64,000 nt of DNA, taken from NCBI RefSeq assembly GCF_036227225.1, contig NZ_CP109444.1, positions 1,054,001 to 1,118,000 on the forward strand. The letters run 5' to 3'. The notes beneath the pieces were generated by a model. The model searched no databases. It saw only the letters and a program-made list of their open reading frames with translations, and was not told the origin of the DNA. The stretch's first letter is position 1. Each line of letters opens with the position of its first letter. Origin of the DNA: Streptomyces sp. NBC_01478 (GTDB lineage: Bacteria; Actinomycetota; Actinomycetes; Streptomycetales; Streptomycetaceae). A program made the translations under genes and the position numbers. Shown piece by piece: positions 1 through 8,758 of this stretch.

Positions 1-668
1 TCGCGGACGACGCGAAGGCCCGTGCCGTCGTCCTCACGGGCGCTGGCCGGGCGTTCAGCGCGGGCGGCGACTTCGACCATCTCCTACGGCACCACACCGA
101 CCCGGAGCTGCGGGAGCGGTCGATCCGCCTCGACCGCACCATCCAGACCGAGATGATCCGCTTCCCGCTGCCCGTGATCGCCGCCGTCAACGGCCCGGCG
201 GTGGGCCTGGGTTGCAGCCTCGCCCTCGCCTGCGACCTGGTGCTGATCGCCGAGGACGCCTACTTCGCGGACCCGCACATCTCGGTCGGCCTGGTGGCCG
301 GCGACGGCGGGGTCACCCTGTGGCCGATGCTCACCAGCCTGCTGCGCGTGAAGGAGTACCTCTTCACCGGGGACCGCATCCCCGCTCCCAAGGCGGTCGA
401 ACTCGGCCTCGCCAACCGCACCGTCCCGCCCGACGAGGTGATGCGCGAGGCGCTCACCCTGGCCCACCGGCTCGCGGCGCAGCCCGCCGAGGCCCTCCGC
501 GCCACCAAGCTGGCCCTCGCCGCGGTCGTCGAGCAGGTGTCGCGCGGCGGCATGGAGGCGGCGCTGATGGCCGAACGGGCCACGATGACCAGCCCGGACC
601 ACATCCGCATCATCACCGAGCTCGCGTCCCGCGCCGAACGGCGCGCGAACCCCCCTGAGGAGCGCTGA
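1..668 (+). CDS. Enoyl-CoA hydratase/isomerase family protein (5' partial)
   Basis: Crotonase-fold protein whose start lies before the window; the frame is open from base 3. It shows the oxyanion-hole segment AGRAFSAGGDF and the PVIAAVNGPAVGLG core. The two catalytic glutamates of classical hydratases (rat E144 and E164) are replaced by Ser (LGCSLAL) and His (DPHISVG). An Asp in AGDGG sits where isomerase-type members often keep an acid. It therefore probably handles acyl-CoA isomerisation or an atypical reaction rather than plain hydration. It leads the plus-strand beta-oxidation operon, with 2 bases to the next gene. Family certain, reaction uncertain. Confidence 0.85.
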   Translation, partial: ADDAKARAVVLTGAGRAFSAGGDFDHLLRHHTDPELRERSIRLDRTIQTEMIRFPLPVIAAVNGPAVGLGCSLALACDLVLIAEDAYFADPHISVGLVAGDGGVTLWPMLTSLLRVKEYLFTGDRIPAPKAVELGLANRTVPPDEVMREALTLAHRLAAQPAEALRATKLALAAVVEQVSRGGMEAALMAERATMTSPDHIRIITELASRAERRANPPEER

Positions 669-670
669 GC

Positions 671-1645
671 GTGGACCGCGAGGAGTTCGTCCTGGTCCGC
701 GACATGGTTCGGTCACTCGCGACCCGCTTCGGCGTCACATCGGCGGACGAGGTGAAGCCGTCGACCCGGACGGCCGCCCAACAGGCCCTGGACGAACTGG
801 GTTTGGCGGAGCTGCGGCGCACCTCTCCCCCGGCGGCGACCGCACAGGAGTGCGCGCTGCTCGCGCAGGAACACGGCCGCCGCCCGCTCACGACCTCTCT
901 CCTCGGCACGGTCCTGCTGGCCCCCGAGCTGCTCCGTCTCCTCGGTGCCCAGCCCGACACCCGCACGACCCCCACCATCGCGCTCACCCGCGAACTCCGC
1001 TTCCCCGGGCAGGCGTCGACGGATCTCGTCGCCTGGGACTGCGAGGGCGCCGACAGCGCGCTCCGCGTCTCCGCCGAAGGGACGGTCGGCCGGGTCGAGT
1101 TGGGCCCGGCGGCACCGGGCACGGACCTCGTGCGCGCGGTGCGTTCGGTGCCGTCGGACGCCCCGGTCGAGGTTGTCGGCCGTCTCACCCCACCGGACCG
1201 ACTCCGCTGGCAGGCCTACGCACTGGTCGTCGTGACCGCCGAACTCGTCGGCGCGGCAAGCTCGTTCGTGGAGCAGGCGGTCGAATACGCCCGTGTCCGC
1301 CGCCAGTACGGCCGGCCGATCGGCTCCTTCCAGGCCGTACAGCACCTCCTCGCGGACGCGACGGTCCTGGTGGAGGCGTGCACGAGTGTCACGCGGTACG
1401 CCGCCTGGTGCCTCGACAACGAACCCCCGGAGCGGGCCCTCGCGGCGGCGCGGGCCGCCAAGGCGGAGGTCAACTCCTCGGCGCTGGAGGCGGTGTACGC
1501 CGGGATGCAGGTCTTCGGCGGCATCGCGCAGACGTGGGAGCACACGGCGCATCTGTATCTGCGCAAGGTGCGGCTGGGCTCGACGCTGCTCGCCACGACA
1601 GCCGACCTGCTGCCCGCACTGGCCGTACCGGAGGTGACGCGATGA
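671..1645 (+). CDS. Acyl-CoA dehydrogenase, alpha-type subunit of a paired enzyme
   Basis: Flavin-dependent acyl-CoA dehydrogenase of 324 residues, shorter than the usual 380. The N-terminal and middle domains are weakly conserved. The C-terminal helical domain is clear, with the FAD-contact stretch RRQYGRPIGSFQAVQH and the late motif QVFGGIAQTWEHTAHLYLRK. The GTG start follows a GAGGAGCGCTGAGC ribosome-binding region overlapping the upstream stop. The next dehydrogenase starts inside its stop codon (ATGA). Adjacent unequal dehydrogenase genes of this kind form alpha2beta2 heterotetramers in actinobacterial steroid catabolism (the ChsE-type FadE pairs); I infer the same here. Confidence 0.88.
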   Translation: MDREEFVLVRDMVRSLATRFGVTSADEVKPSTRTAAQQALDELGLAELRRTSPPAATAQECALLAQEHGRRPLTTSLLGTVLLAPELLRLLGAQPDTRTTPTIALTRELRFPGQASTDLVAWDCEGADSALRVSAEGTVGRVELGPAAPGTDLVRAVRSVPSDAPVEVVGRLTPPDRLRWQAYALVVVTAELVGAASSFVEQAVEYARVRRQYGRPIGSFQAVQHLLADATVLVEACTSVTRYAAWCLDNEPPERALAAARAAKAEVNSSALEAVYAGMQVFGGIAQTWEHTAHLYLRKVRLGSTLLATTADLLPALAVPEVTR

Positions 1646-2781
1646 CCGACACCCCGCTGGACTTCGGCGATCCGGCCGATCTCGACCGGCTGCGGCGGGA
1701 GTTCCGTGCCTGGCTGGCCGAACACCCGCTCCCCGAGCGGCAGTCGGGCGAACCGGTACCCGTCTTCCTGCGCCGCTGGCACCGGTTGCTGCACTCGGGC
1801 GGCTGGGTCGGCCTCGACGTCCCGGAGCGCTACGGCGGCCGGGGCCTGACCGCGCTGCACCAGGTGGCGATCAGCGACGAACTGGGCGCCTGCCGGGCTC
1901 CGGGCGTCCCCCGGATCGGCTATCTCGCCCACGCGCTGCTGGAGTTCGGCTCGGAGGAACAGCGACTGCGGTTCCTGCCAAGGATGTTGGCGGGTGACGA
2001 GGTGTGGTGCCAGGGCTTCAGCGAGCCGGGTGCCGGTTCGGACCTCGCGGGCATGAGCACCTTCGCCGAGCGGCACGACGACCACTACACGGTGCGTGGG
2101 CAGAAGCTCTGGACGAGCTACGCCCAGTACTCCGGCCTGTGTCTGCTGCTGGCCCGCACCGACCGCGCGGCACCGGCCCACAAGTCGATCTCGGCGTTCG
2201 TCCTGCCGCTGGACCGGCCGGGGGTGACGGTACGGCCGCTGCGCGCGGCCAACGGCGACGACGAGTTCTGCGAGCTGTTCCTGGACGACGTCCGCGTCGA
2301 GGAGTCCGAACGCGTCGGCGCCGAGGGCGTCGGCTGGGCGCTGGCGATGACGACGGTGTCGTACGAGCGCAACGCCCTCGACACCGGCCACATCTCGAAG
2401 TACGGGCTGCTCGTCGAACGGCTGCGGCGCCACGCCGCCGAGCGGCACGGCGGCCTGCCCGACGGGCTGTTGTCCCGGATCGGCCGGTGTGTCGTGGACT
2501 ACGAGGTCCTGGTGGCGCACGCCCGCCGCCGTACCGCCGAACGCCTCGCCGGGCAGGTCGCGGGACCGGAGTCGTCCGTGGACAAACTGCTGATGACGAG
2601 GACCGAACAGCGGCTCTACGACACGGCACTTGAGGTGTTCCCGGACGAACTCGCTGGTGAGGGGGGCGAGTTGTTCGGGGACTATCTCTACTCCCGTGCG
2701 GCCTCCGTCTACGGCGGTACCTCCCAGATCCAGCGGAACATCATCGCCAAGCGGATCCTGCATCTGCCCTCGAACGGTTAG
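1642..2781 (+). CDS. Acyl-CoA dehydrogenase, beta-type subunit of a paired enzyme
   Basis: Acyl-CoA dehydrogenase of 379 residues starting at ATG 1642, in the ATGA overlap with its partner. Visible motifs are WCQGFSEPGAGSDLAG (flavin/substrate loop), GQKLWTSYAQYS and the C-terminal YGGTSQIQRNIIAKRIL. The MCAD-type catalytic Glu position (IYEGT) is Gly here. A Glu in SYERNALD occupies the helix-G position used by isovaleryl- and long-chain-type enzymes, so it is the likely base. A longer open frame extends upstream, but the tight overlap and lack of homology there argue for 1642. Confidence 0.9.
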   Translation: MTDTPLDFGDPADLDRLRREFRAWLAEHPLPERQSGEPVPVFLRRWHRLLHSGGWVGLDVPERYGGRGLTALHQVAISDELGACRAPGVPRIGYLAHALLEFGSEEQRLRFLPRMLAGDEVWCQGFSEPGAGSDLAGMSTFAERHDDHYTVRGQKLWTSYAQYSGLCLLLARTDRAAPAHKSISAFVLPLDRPGVTVRPLRAANGDDEFCELFLDDVRVEESERVGAEGVGWALAMTTVSYERNALDTGHISKYGLLVERLRRHAAERHGGLPDGLLSRIGRCVVDYEVLVAHARRRTAERLAGQVAGPESSVDKLLMTRTEQRLYDTALEVFPDELAGEGGELFGDYLYSRAASVYGGTSQIQRNIIAKRILHLPSNG

Positions 2782-2796
2782 CCCTGGAGCCAACTG

Positions 2797-4395
2797 ATGC
2801 GCTACGACGACGAATTCCTGAGCATCCCCAACGTCATCAGGCTGGCGGCCCGTCGTTTTGGGGACGCCACGGCGCTCATCGACGGGGACCGCCGCTGGAC
2901 CTTCCGGGAGCTGGCGGAGCAGATGGTCGACTCGGTCCGCGCCACCATCGCGCTCGGCGTCAAGCCGGGGGACCGGGTCGGGCTGTGCGCCCCCAACTCG
3001 GCGGAGTGGATCTTCGCCGCGCTGGGCATCCACGGCGCCGGAGCCGTCCTGGTTCCGCTCAACACGCGGTTCAAGGCGCAGGAGATCTCCTACATCCTGC
3101 GGAAGTCGGAGGCGGCGGCCGTGTTCGCCTCGCCCTTCCTCGGCAACGACTACATCGGCGAACTGCGGAAGGCCGATCCGGGGCTGCCGGCTCTGCAGAA
3201 GACGGTGTCCGTCCTCGGCCCGCAGGGGACGGCCGAACTGGCCTGGAACGACTTTCTCCGCGCGGGAGAGGGCGTTTCGCCCGCTGCGGCCCATGAGTCG
3301 ATCGACCGGTTGACGCCGGACGACGTGTCCGACGTGATGTTCACGTCCGGCACGACCGGCCACCCCAAGGGCGTGATGCTCACCCATGGCCAGTCCCTGC
3401 GCGCGTACGGGTGGATGGCGGAGGAGTACACCTTCGAGGCCTCCGACACCTTCCTGGTGATCCCGCCCTTCTTCCACTGCTTCGGATACAAGGCGGGATG
3501 GCTGGCCTCGCTCATGCACGGCGTGACCGTCATCCCCATGCCCGTCTTCGACGCCGGCCGGGCACTGGACCTCATCGCGCGGGAGGGGGTGAGCATCCTC
3601 CTCGGGCCGCCGACCATCTTCCACGACCTGGTCAACCACCCGGACCGCGCCGCGCACGACCTGTCGTCGCTGCGGGTCTCCATGACGGGCGGCACGACGA
3701 TTCCGGAATCGCTGATCCGCGCCATGAAAACGGAGTTGTCGTTCGACATCGTGATGAGCGCCTACGGTCTGACCGAGTCGACGGCGCTGGTGACCACGAC
3801 GCGTGTCGGGGACTCCGAGGAGACGGTCGCGCACACCACCGGAAGCGCCATTCCCGGTGTCCAGGTCCGGATCGTCGCCGCCGACGGCCTCGACGTCCCG
3901 ATCGGCCTCGACGGCGAGATCCTCGTCCGCGGCTTCAACGTCACCCGAGGCTACTGGGACGACCCCGACGCCACCGCCGCGACCATCGACGCCGAGGGCT
4001 GGCTGCACACCGGGGACATCGGGCGGCTCGACGACGACGGCAACCTCGCCATCGTCGACCGCAAGAAGGAGCTGTACATCGTCGGCGGCTTCAACGCCTA
4101 TCCGGCCGAGATAGAGAAGCTGCTTCTCGGCTGCGAGAGCGTCCAGCAGGTCGCCGTGATCGGGGTTCCCGACGAACGGCTCGGCGAGGTCGGCTGTGCC
4201 TTCGTGGTCGCGCCACCGGAGCAGACGCCGACGGAGGCCGAGGTCATCGCCTGGTCCCGCGAGCACATGGCGAACTTCAAGGTCCCCCGGCATGTCCGCT
4301 TCGTCGACCAACTCCCGCGCAACGCGAGCCAGAAGGTGCTGAAGGACGAACTCCGCGCACGGTTCACGGCCGCGATCCATGACGACGCGTTCTGA
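2797..4395 (+). CDS. AMP-dependent acyl-CoA synthetase (FadD-like)
   Basis: Adenylate-forming acyl-CoA ligase of 532 residues: acid + ATP + CoA gives acyl-CoA + AMP + PPi. It carries the P-loop-like MFTSGTTGHPKG, the adenine-side motif YGLTES, the hinge motif DRKKELYIVGGFNAYPAEIE and a C-terminal catalytic Lys in NASQKVLKDELR. The GFNVTRGYWDDP segment resembles FadD3- and FadD17-type ligases that activate ring-derived acids, but the substrate cannot be read from sequence. It starts 15 bases after the dehydrogenase pair; the downstream CoA-transferase overlaps its end by 17 bases. Confidence 0.92.
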   Translation: MRYDDEFLSIPNVIRLAARRFGDATALIDGDRRWTFRELAEQMVDSVRATIALGVKPGDRVGLCAPNSAEWIFAALGIHGAGAVLVPLNTRFKAQEISYILRKSEAAAVFASPFLGNDYIGELRKADPGLPALQKTVSVLGPQGTAELAWNDFLRAGEGVSPAAAHESIDRLTPDDVSDVMFTSGTTGHPKGVMLTHGQSLRAYGWMAEEYTFEASDTFLVIPPFFHCFGYKAGWLASLMHGVTVIPMPVFDAGRALDLIAREGVSILLGPPTIFHDLVNHPDRAAHDLSSLRVSMTGGTTIPESLIRAMKTELSFDIVMSAYGLTESTALVTTTRVGDSEETVAHTTGSAIPGVQVRIVAADGLDVPIGLDGEILVRGFNVTRGYWDDPDATAATIDAEGWLHTGDIGRLDDDGNLAIVDRKKELYIVGGFNAYPAEIEKLLLGCESVQQVAVIGVPDERLGEVGCAFVVAPPEQTPTEAEVIAWSREHMANFKVPRHVRFVDQLPRNASQKVLKDELRARFTAAIHDDAF

Positions 4396-5611
4396 GATGG
4401 CGCCCTCGGAGATGACGACAACGACCGGGCCGCTGGCCGGAATCACCGTGGTGGCGTTGGAGCAGGCGATCTCCGCTCCCATGTGCACCCGCACGCTCGG
4501 CGACTTCGGCGCCCGCGTGATCAAGGTGGAGAATCCCCAGGGCGGCGACTTCGCCCGCCACTACGACGACGTCGTCAAAGGGCTCGGCGCACACTTCGTC
4601 TGGGTCAACCGCGGGAAGGAATCGGTGGCCCTGGACCTGAAGACACCCGGCGGCATGGGCATCCTGCACCGCCTGCTGGAACGCGCCGACGTCCTCGTCT
4701 CCAACCTCACACCGGGCACCACCGCCAAACTCGCCCTCTCCCCCGCCGACTTGAGGACCCGTCACCCCGATCTCATCGCCGTCGAGATCGACGGCTACGG
4801 CCCCGGCGGCCCCCTGTCCCACAAGCGCGCCTACGACCTCCTCGTACAGGCCGAGTCGGGCGCCTGCTCGGTGACCGGCCACCCCGGAGCACCGGCCAAA
4901 CCGGGACCGCCGATGGCCGACGTGTGCAGCGGCCTGTACGCCGCCCTGTCCGTCGTCGCGCTGCTGTGCGGCAAGGGGCGCGGGGTCGGGCCGGGCGTCT
5001 CGTCCGTCGCGGTGAGCCTCTTCGACACGATGACGGAACTGATGGGCTATCCGCTCACCTACACCCAGCACTCCGGCATCGAGCAGCAGCCGCTCGGCTT
5101 GAGTTCGCCCGCCGTCGCACCGTACGGCGCCCACCGCACCGCGGACGGCCACACCGTGATCCTCGGCACGACGAACGACCGTGAATGGCAGCGCCTGGCA
5201 CGGGAGTTGATCGGCCGGCCCGACCTCGCGGACGACCCGCGCTTCCGGAGCAACGCCGGACGGGTGGAACACCGTGACCTGCTGGAGCCGGAGATCAGCG
5301 CCTGGTGCGCACGGCACGACCTCGCCTACGTACAGGATCGCGCGGACGCGGCCGGGATCGGCAACTCCCGCTACAACACGACCAGCGACGTCATCGCCCA
5401 CCCCCATCTCCAGGCCCGTGACCGGTGGCGCGAGATCGACACGCCGTCAGGTCCGGTCCCGGCGCTGCTGCCGCCCCCGGTCATCGCCGGGTACGACCCG
5501 CCGATGGGCGCGATTCCCGCTCTCGGCCAGCACACGGACGCCGTACTGGCCGAACTCGGCCTGGCGGACGAGGAGATCGCCGTTCTCCGGGCGCGGGGGG
5601 CGGTCCGATGA
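4379..5611 (+). CDS. Family III CoA-transferase (CaiB/BaiF type)
   Basis: Transfers CoA between acyl carriers, or races or dehydrates acyl-CoAs, through an aspartyl-CoA intermediate. Of 410 residues, GITVVALEQAISAPMCTRTLGDFGARVIKVE forms the N-terminal CoA-binding fold, and Asp181 in PMADVCSG matches the catalytic Asp169 of formyl-CoA transferase. GYGPGGP near residue 140 is typical. ATG 4379 lies within the synthetase gene; ATG 4397 or 4412 are also possible because the first ten residues look unconserved. A family III transferase beside a synthetase gives two ways to load CoA onto pathway acids. Confidence 0.9.
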   Translation: MTTRSEMAPSEMTTTTGPLAGITVVALEQAISAPMCTRTLGDFGARVIKVENPQGGDFARHYDDVVKGLGAHFVWVNRGKESVALDLKTPGGMGILHRLLERADVLVSNLTPGTTAKLALSPADLRTRHPDLIAVEIDGYGPGGPLSHKRAYDLLVQAESGACSVTGHPGAPAKPGPPMADVCSGLYAALSVVALLCGKGRGVGPGVSSVAVSLFDTMTELMGYPLTYTQHSGIEQQPLGLSSPAVAPYGAHRTADGHTVILGTTNDREWQRLARELIGRPDLADDPRFRSNAGRVEHRDLLEPEISAWCARHDLAYVQDRADAAGIGNSRYNTTSDVIAHPHLQARDRWREIDTPSGPVPALLPPPVIAGYDPPMGAIPALGQHTDAVLAELGLADEEIAVLRARGAVR

Positions 5612-6450
5612 GTGAGCCGCCAGTGCCTCCGGTGCTTCTCACGAGCGACGCAGACGGTGTCCGGACGCTGACGCTGAACCGGCCGGAACGCAAGAACGCG
5701 ATCGACGCCGAACTGTGGGACGCCCTGCGAACGGCGCTCTCCGCGGCGGGCAGCGACCGTACGGTGCGCGCGCTGGTCCTCACCGGTGCCGACGGCGCGT
5801 TCTGCTCCGGGGCCGACATCCGCAAGGGCGTCAGCGGCGAGCATCCCCTGTACCGGATGCGGACCCTGACCGAGGTCACGCTGCTGCTGCACGAGCTGCC
5901 GATCCCCACCGTCGCCAAGGTGAACGGCGTGGCGGTCGGCGCCGGTTGGAACCTCGCTCTGGGCTGCGACTTCGTCGTGGCCACCCCGGACAGCACGTTC
6001 TCGCAGATCTTCGCGCGCCGCGCCCTGTCCCTGGACTGCGGCGGCTCGTGGCTGTTGCCGAAGCTGGTCGGGTTGCAGCAGGCGAAACGGCTCGTGCTGC
6101 TGGCCGAGACGATCGACGCCGAGGAGGCCCACGCGCTGAACCTGGTGACGTGGGTCGTGGACGCCGACAAGATCGACGCCTTCGTGGACGACCTCGCAGC
6201 CCGGCTCGTGACGGGAGCGCCCATCGCCCTCGCGCAGAACAAGGCACTCCTCAACGAGAACGCCGATCGCACCCTGCGGGAATCCCTTGCCGCTGAAGCA
6301 CGGGCGCAGGCCATGAACTTCGCCACGACAGACGTCCCGGAGGCGTACGCGGCGTTCACCGAGCGGCGTGCGCCGCACTACACCGGCCGCTGGGCGGTTC
6401 CGCGAACTGCGGCGCCGATTGCAACGGAGGACAGGACACGTGATGCGTGA
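5608..6450 (+). CDS. Enoyl-CoA hydratase/isomerase family protein, PaaG-like
   Basis: Crotonase-fold protein of 280 residues starting at ATG 5608 in an ATGA overlap. The oxyanion-hole motif GAFCSGAD is present. Both hydratase glutamates are replaced (Asn115 and Phe135), while Asp143 in LDCGGSWLLPKLVG matches the acid of PaaG-type ring or double-bond isomerases. An isomerase role, shifting a double bond or ring-opening an epoxide acyl-CoA, is therefore more likely than hydration. The C-terminal PHYTGRW segment is typical of EchA-like actinobacterial proteins. Confidence 0.87.
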   Translation: MSEPPVPPVLLTSDADGVRTLTLNRPERKNAIDAELWDALRTALSAAGSDRTVRALVLTGADGAFCSGADIRKGVSGEHPLYRMRTLTEVTLLLHELPIPTVAKVNGVAVGAGWNLALGCDFVVATPDSTFSQIFARRALSLDCGGSWLLPKLVGLQQAKRLVLLAETIDAEEAHALNLVTWVVDADKIDAFVDDLAARLVTGAPIALAQNKALLNENADRTLRESLAAEARAQAMNFATTDVPEAYAAFTERRAPHYTGRWAVPRTAAPIATEDRTRDA

Positions 6451-7588
6451 GGCAGTGGTGGTGGCGGCGGTCCGCACCGCCGTCGGCAAACGGAACGGCG
6501 CTCTGGCCGGTGTTCACGCGGCCGACCTCTCCGCCGTCGTCCTGAACGCCCTGGTCGACCGCACGGGGCTGGATCCCGAGGTCGTCGACGACGTGGTCTG
6601 GGGCTGTGTCGGCCAGGTGGGCGACCAGTCGAGCAACATCGGCCGCTACGCGGTGCTGTCCGCGGGCTGGCCCGAGACCATCCCGGGGACCACGGTGAAC
6701 CGGGCCTGCGGTTCGAGCCAGCAGGCGCTGGACTTCGCCGCCCATGCGGTCATGTCCGGCCAGCAGGACGTCGTGGTGGCGGGCGGGGTGGAGGTGATGA
6801 GCCGGATCCCGCTCGGTGCCTCGCGGGCCGGCGGAACGCCGTACGGCCCCCAAGTCCTCGCCCGTTACGAGGGGTTCTCCTTCAACCAGGGTGTCTCCGC
6901 CGAGAAGATCGCGCACAAGTGGGGGCTGGGCCGGGGTGTGCTCGACGAGTTCGCCGCGCTGTCGCACGAGCGGGCGGCGGCCGCGCAGGACGGCGGGGCG
7001 TTCGACGCACAGATCGTGGCGGTGACCACCGACACCGGCGCGATGGCTGCGGACGAGGGCATACGGCGCGGTACCGGCAGCGCCACTCTCGCGAAGCTGA
7101 AACCGTCGTTCCAGGAGGACGGAGTGGTCCACGCGGGCAACTCCTCCCAGATATCCGACGGAGCGGCGGCCCTGCTGGTGACGACCCCGGAGAAGGCCCG
7201 CGAACTCGGCCTGACGCCGATCGTGCGCTATCGCGCGGGCGTGGTCACCGGGTCCGATCCGGTCCTCATGCTCACCGGGCCGATCCCGGCGACGGAGAAG
7301 GTGCTGCGCAAGGCCGGCATCGGTCTGTCGGAGGTGGGGGTCTTCGAGGTCAACGAGGCCTTCGCGCCGATCCCGCTCGCCTGGCTGGCCGAGACCGGCG
7401 CTGACCCGGCCCTGCTCAACCCGCTCGGCGGCGCCATCGCGCTCGGGCATCCGCTCGGTGCGTCGGGCGCCGTCCTGATGACCCGCATGATCCATCACAT
7501 GCGGGACCACGGGATCCGCTACGGCTTGCAGACCATGTGCGAGGGCGGCGGCACCGCCAACGCCACCGTCGTCGAACTCGCTTCCTGA
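6443..7588 (+). CDS. Thiolase (acetyl-CoA C-acyltransferase)
   Basis: Cleaves 3-oxoacyl-CoA with CoA, the last beta-oxidation step. The 381-residue protein keeps the full catalytic set: Cys89 in NRACGSSQQAL, His336 in ALGHPLGASG and Cys366 in TMCEGGGTANA. NEAFAPIPLAW is the usual active-site loop. I take ATG 6443, overlapping the crotonase by eight bases; GTG 6440 is equally possible. With its neighbours it completes one full oxidation cycle (dehydrogenase, crotonase, thiolase). Confidence 0.92.
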   Translation: MREAVVVAAVRTAVGKRNGALAGVHAADLSAVVLNALVDRTGLDPEVVDDVVWGCVGQVGDQSSNIGRYAVLSAGWPETIPGTTVNRACGSSQQALDFAAHAVMSGQQDVVVAGGVEVMSRIPLGASRAGGTPYGPQVLARYEGFSFNQGVSAEKIAHKWGLGRGVLDEFAALSHERAAAAQDGGAFDAQIVAVTTDTGAMAADEGIRRGTGSATLAKLKPSFQEDGVVHAGNSSQISDGAAALLVTTPEKARELGLTPIVRYRAGVVTGSDPVLMLTGPIPATEKVLRKAGIGLSEVGVFEVNEAFAPIPLAWLAETGADPALLNPLGGAIALGHPLGASGAVLMTRMIHHMRDHGIRYGLQTMCEGGGTANATVVELAS

Positions 7589-7599
7589 CAGGGGATGTT

Positions 7600-8748
7600 G
7601 TGCGCCGAGACGTCTTCACCGACGACCACGAGGCGTTCCGCCGGCTCGCGCGGGACTTCATCGGCAAGGAGGTGGTCCCCCACTACGCCGAGTGGGAGGA
7701 GACCGGCCGGCTCCCCCGCACGCTCTTCGAACAACTGGGCTCGCTGGGCCTGTTGGGCATGGCCGTGCCCGAGGAGTTCGGCGGAGCGGGCCTCGACGAC
7801 TACCGCTACAACGTCGTCCTCCAGGAGGAAGCGGCCCGTGCCCTGGTGACGTTGGGGACCGTGCGCACCCAACTCGACGTCGTTCTCCCCTACTTCCTCA
7901 CCTACGCCGACCGGGATCAGCGTGAGCGCTGGTTCCCCGGCCTCGCCTCCGGGAAGCTGCTGACGGCCGTCGCGATGACCGAGCCGGGCACGGGTTCCGA
8001 TCTCGCCGGGATCCGGACGACGGCCGTGCGTGACGGGGACTCGTACGTCCTGAACGGCGCGAAGACCTTCATCACCGGCGGGCTTCTCGCCGACCTGGTG
8101 ATCGTCGTGGCGCGGACGTCGACCGACCCGGACAACCGCCGCGCCGGGCTCACCCTGTTGGTCGTCGAGGACGGCATGCCCGGTTTCACGCGCGGCCGTG
8201 TGCTGCACAAACTGGGCATCAAGGTGCAGGACACAGTGGAGTTGGCGTTCGACGACGTACGGGTCCCGGTCGTCAACCGGCTCGGCGAGGAGGGCGCCGC
8301 GTTCGGCTACCTCGGCCGCAATCTGCCGCAGGAGCGGATGACGGTGGCGGTCGGTTCGGTCGCGCAGGCACGGGCGGCCCTGGACACGACGATCGGGTAC
8401 GTGAAGGAGCGCAAGGCGTTCGGCAAGACGGTCGCGTCCTTCCAGAACACGAAGTTCGAACTCGCCGCCGTGGCCGCCGAGATCGAGGCCGCGCAGGCGA
8501 TGCTGGACCGTGCGGTGCTCGAACTCGTCGCCGGTGAACTGAGCGGACCCGACGCCGCCAAGGTGAAGTTGTTCTGCACCGAGATGCAGGCCCGCGCGGT
8601 CGACCGCTGCCTGCAACTGTTCGGCGGCTACGGCTACATGCTGGAATACCCCATCGCCCGGCTCTACGCGGACGCGCGCATCACCCGCATCTACGCCGGG
8701 ACCAGCGAGGTCATGAAGGTCATCATCGCCAAGTCCCTCGGATTGTGA
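7600..8748 (+). CDS. Acyl-CoA dehydrogenase
   Basis: Stand-alone acyl-CoA dehydrogenase of 382 residues with all three domains. TEPGTGSDLAGIRTTAV and GAKTFITGG mark the flavin domain, YVKERKAFGKTVASFQNTKF the FAD-contact helix, and QLFGGYGYMLEYPIARLYADARITRIYAGTSEVMK the C-terminal end. The MCAD base position is Ala (IYAGTSE). The Glu in PQERMTVAVG matches the base of isovaleryl- and long-chain-type enzymes. GTG 7600 follows ACAGGGGAT; an ATG five bases upstream is out of frame. Unlike the other dehydrogenases in the window it needs no partner, so it is probably a homotetramer. Confidence 0.92.
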   Translation: MRRDVFTDDHEAFRRLARDFIGKEVVPHYAEWEETGRLPRTLFEQLGSLGLLGMAVPEEFGGAGLDDYRYNVVLQEEAARALVTLGTVRTQLDVVLPYFLTYADRDQRERWFPGLASGKLLTAVAMTEPGTGSDLAGIRTTAVRDGDSYVLNGAKTFITGGLLADLVIVVARTSTDPDNRRAGLTLLVVEDGMPGFTRGRVLHKLGIKVQDTVELAFDDVRVPVVNRLGEEGAAFGYLGRNLPQERMTVAVGSVAQARAALDTTIGYVKERKAFGKTVASFQNTKFELAAVAAEIEAAQAMLDRAVLELVAGELSGPDAAKVKLFCTEMQARAVDRCLQLFGGYGYMLEYPIARLYADARITRIYAGTSEVMKVIIAKSLGL

Positions 8749-8758
8749 GGCGGTTACG

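Noticed and set aside
1216..4524. Long minus-strand open frame of 1102 codons opposite the dehydrogenase, synthetase and transferase genes
   Set aside because: Arg-, Gly- and Val-rich translation without domain motifs; it is the antisense shadow of three well-supported plus-strand genes and arises from high third-position GC.
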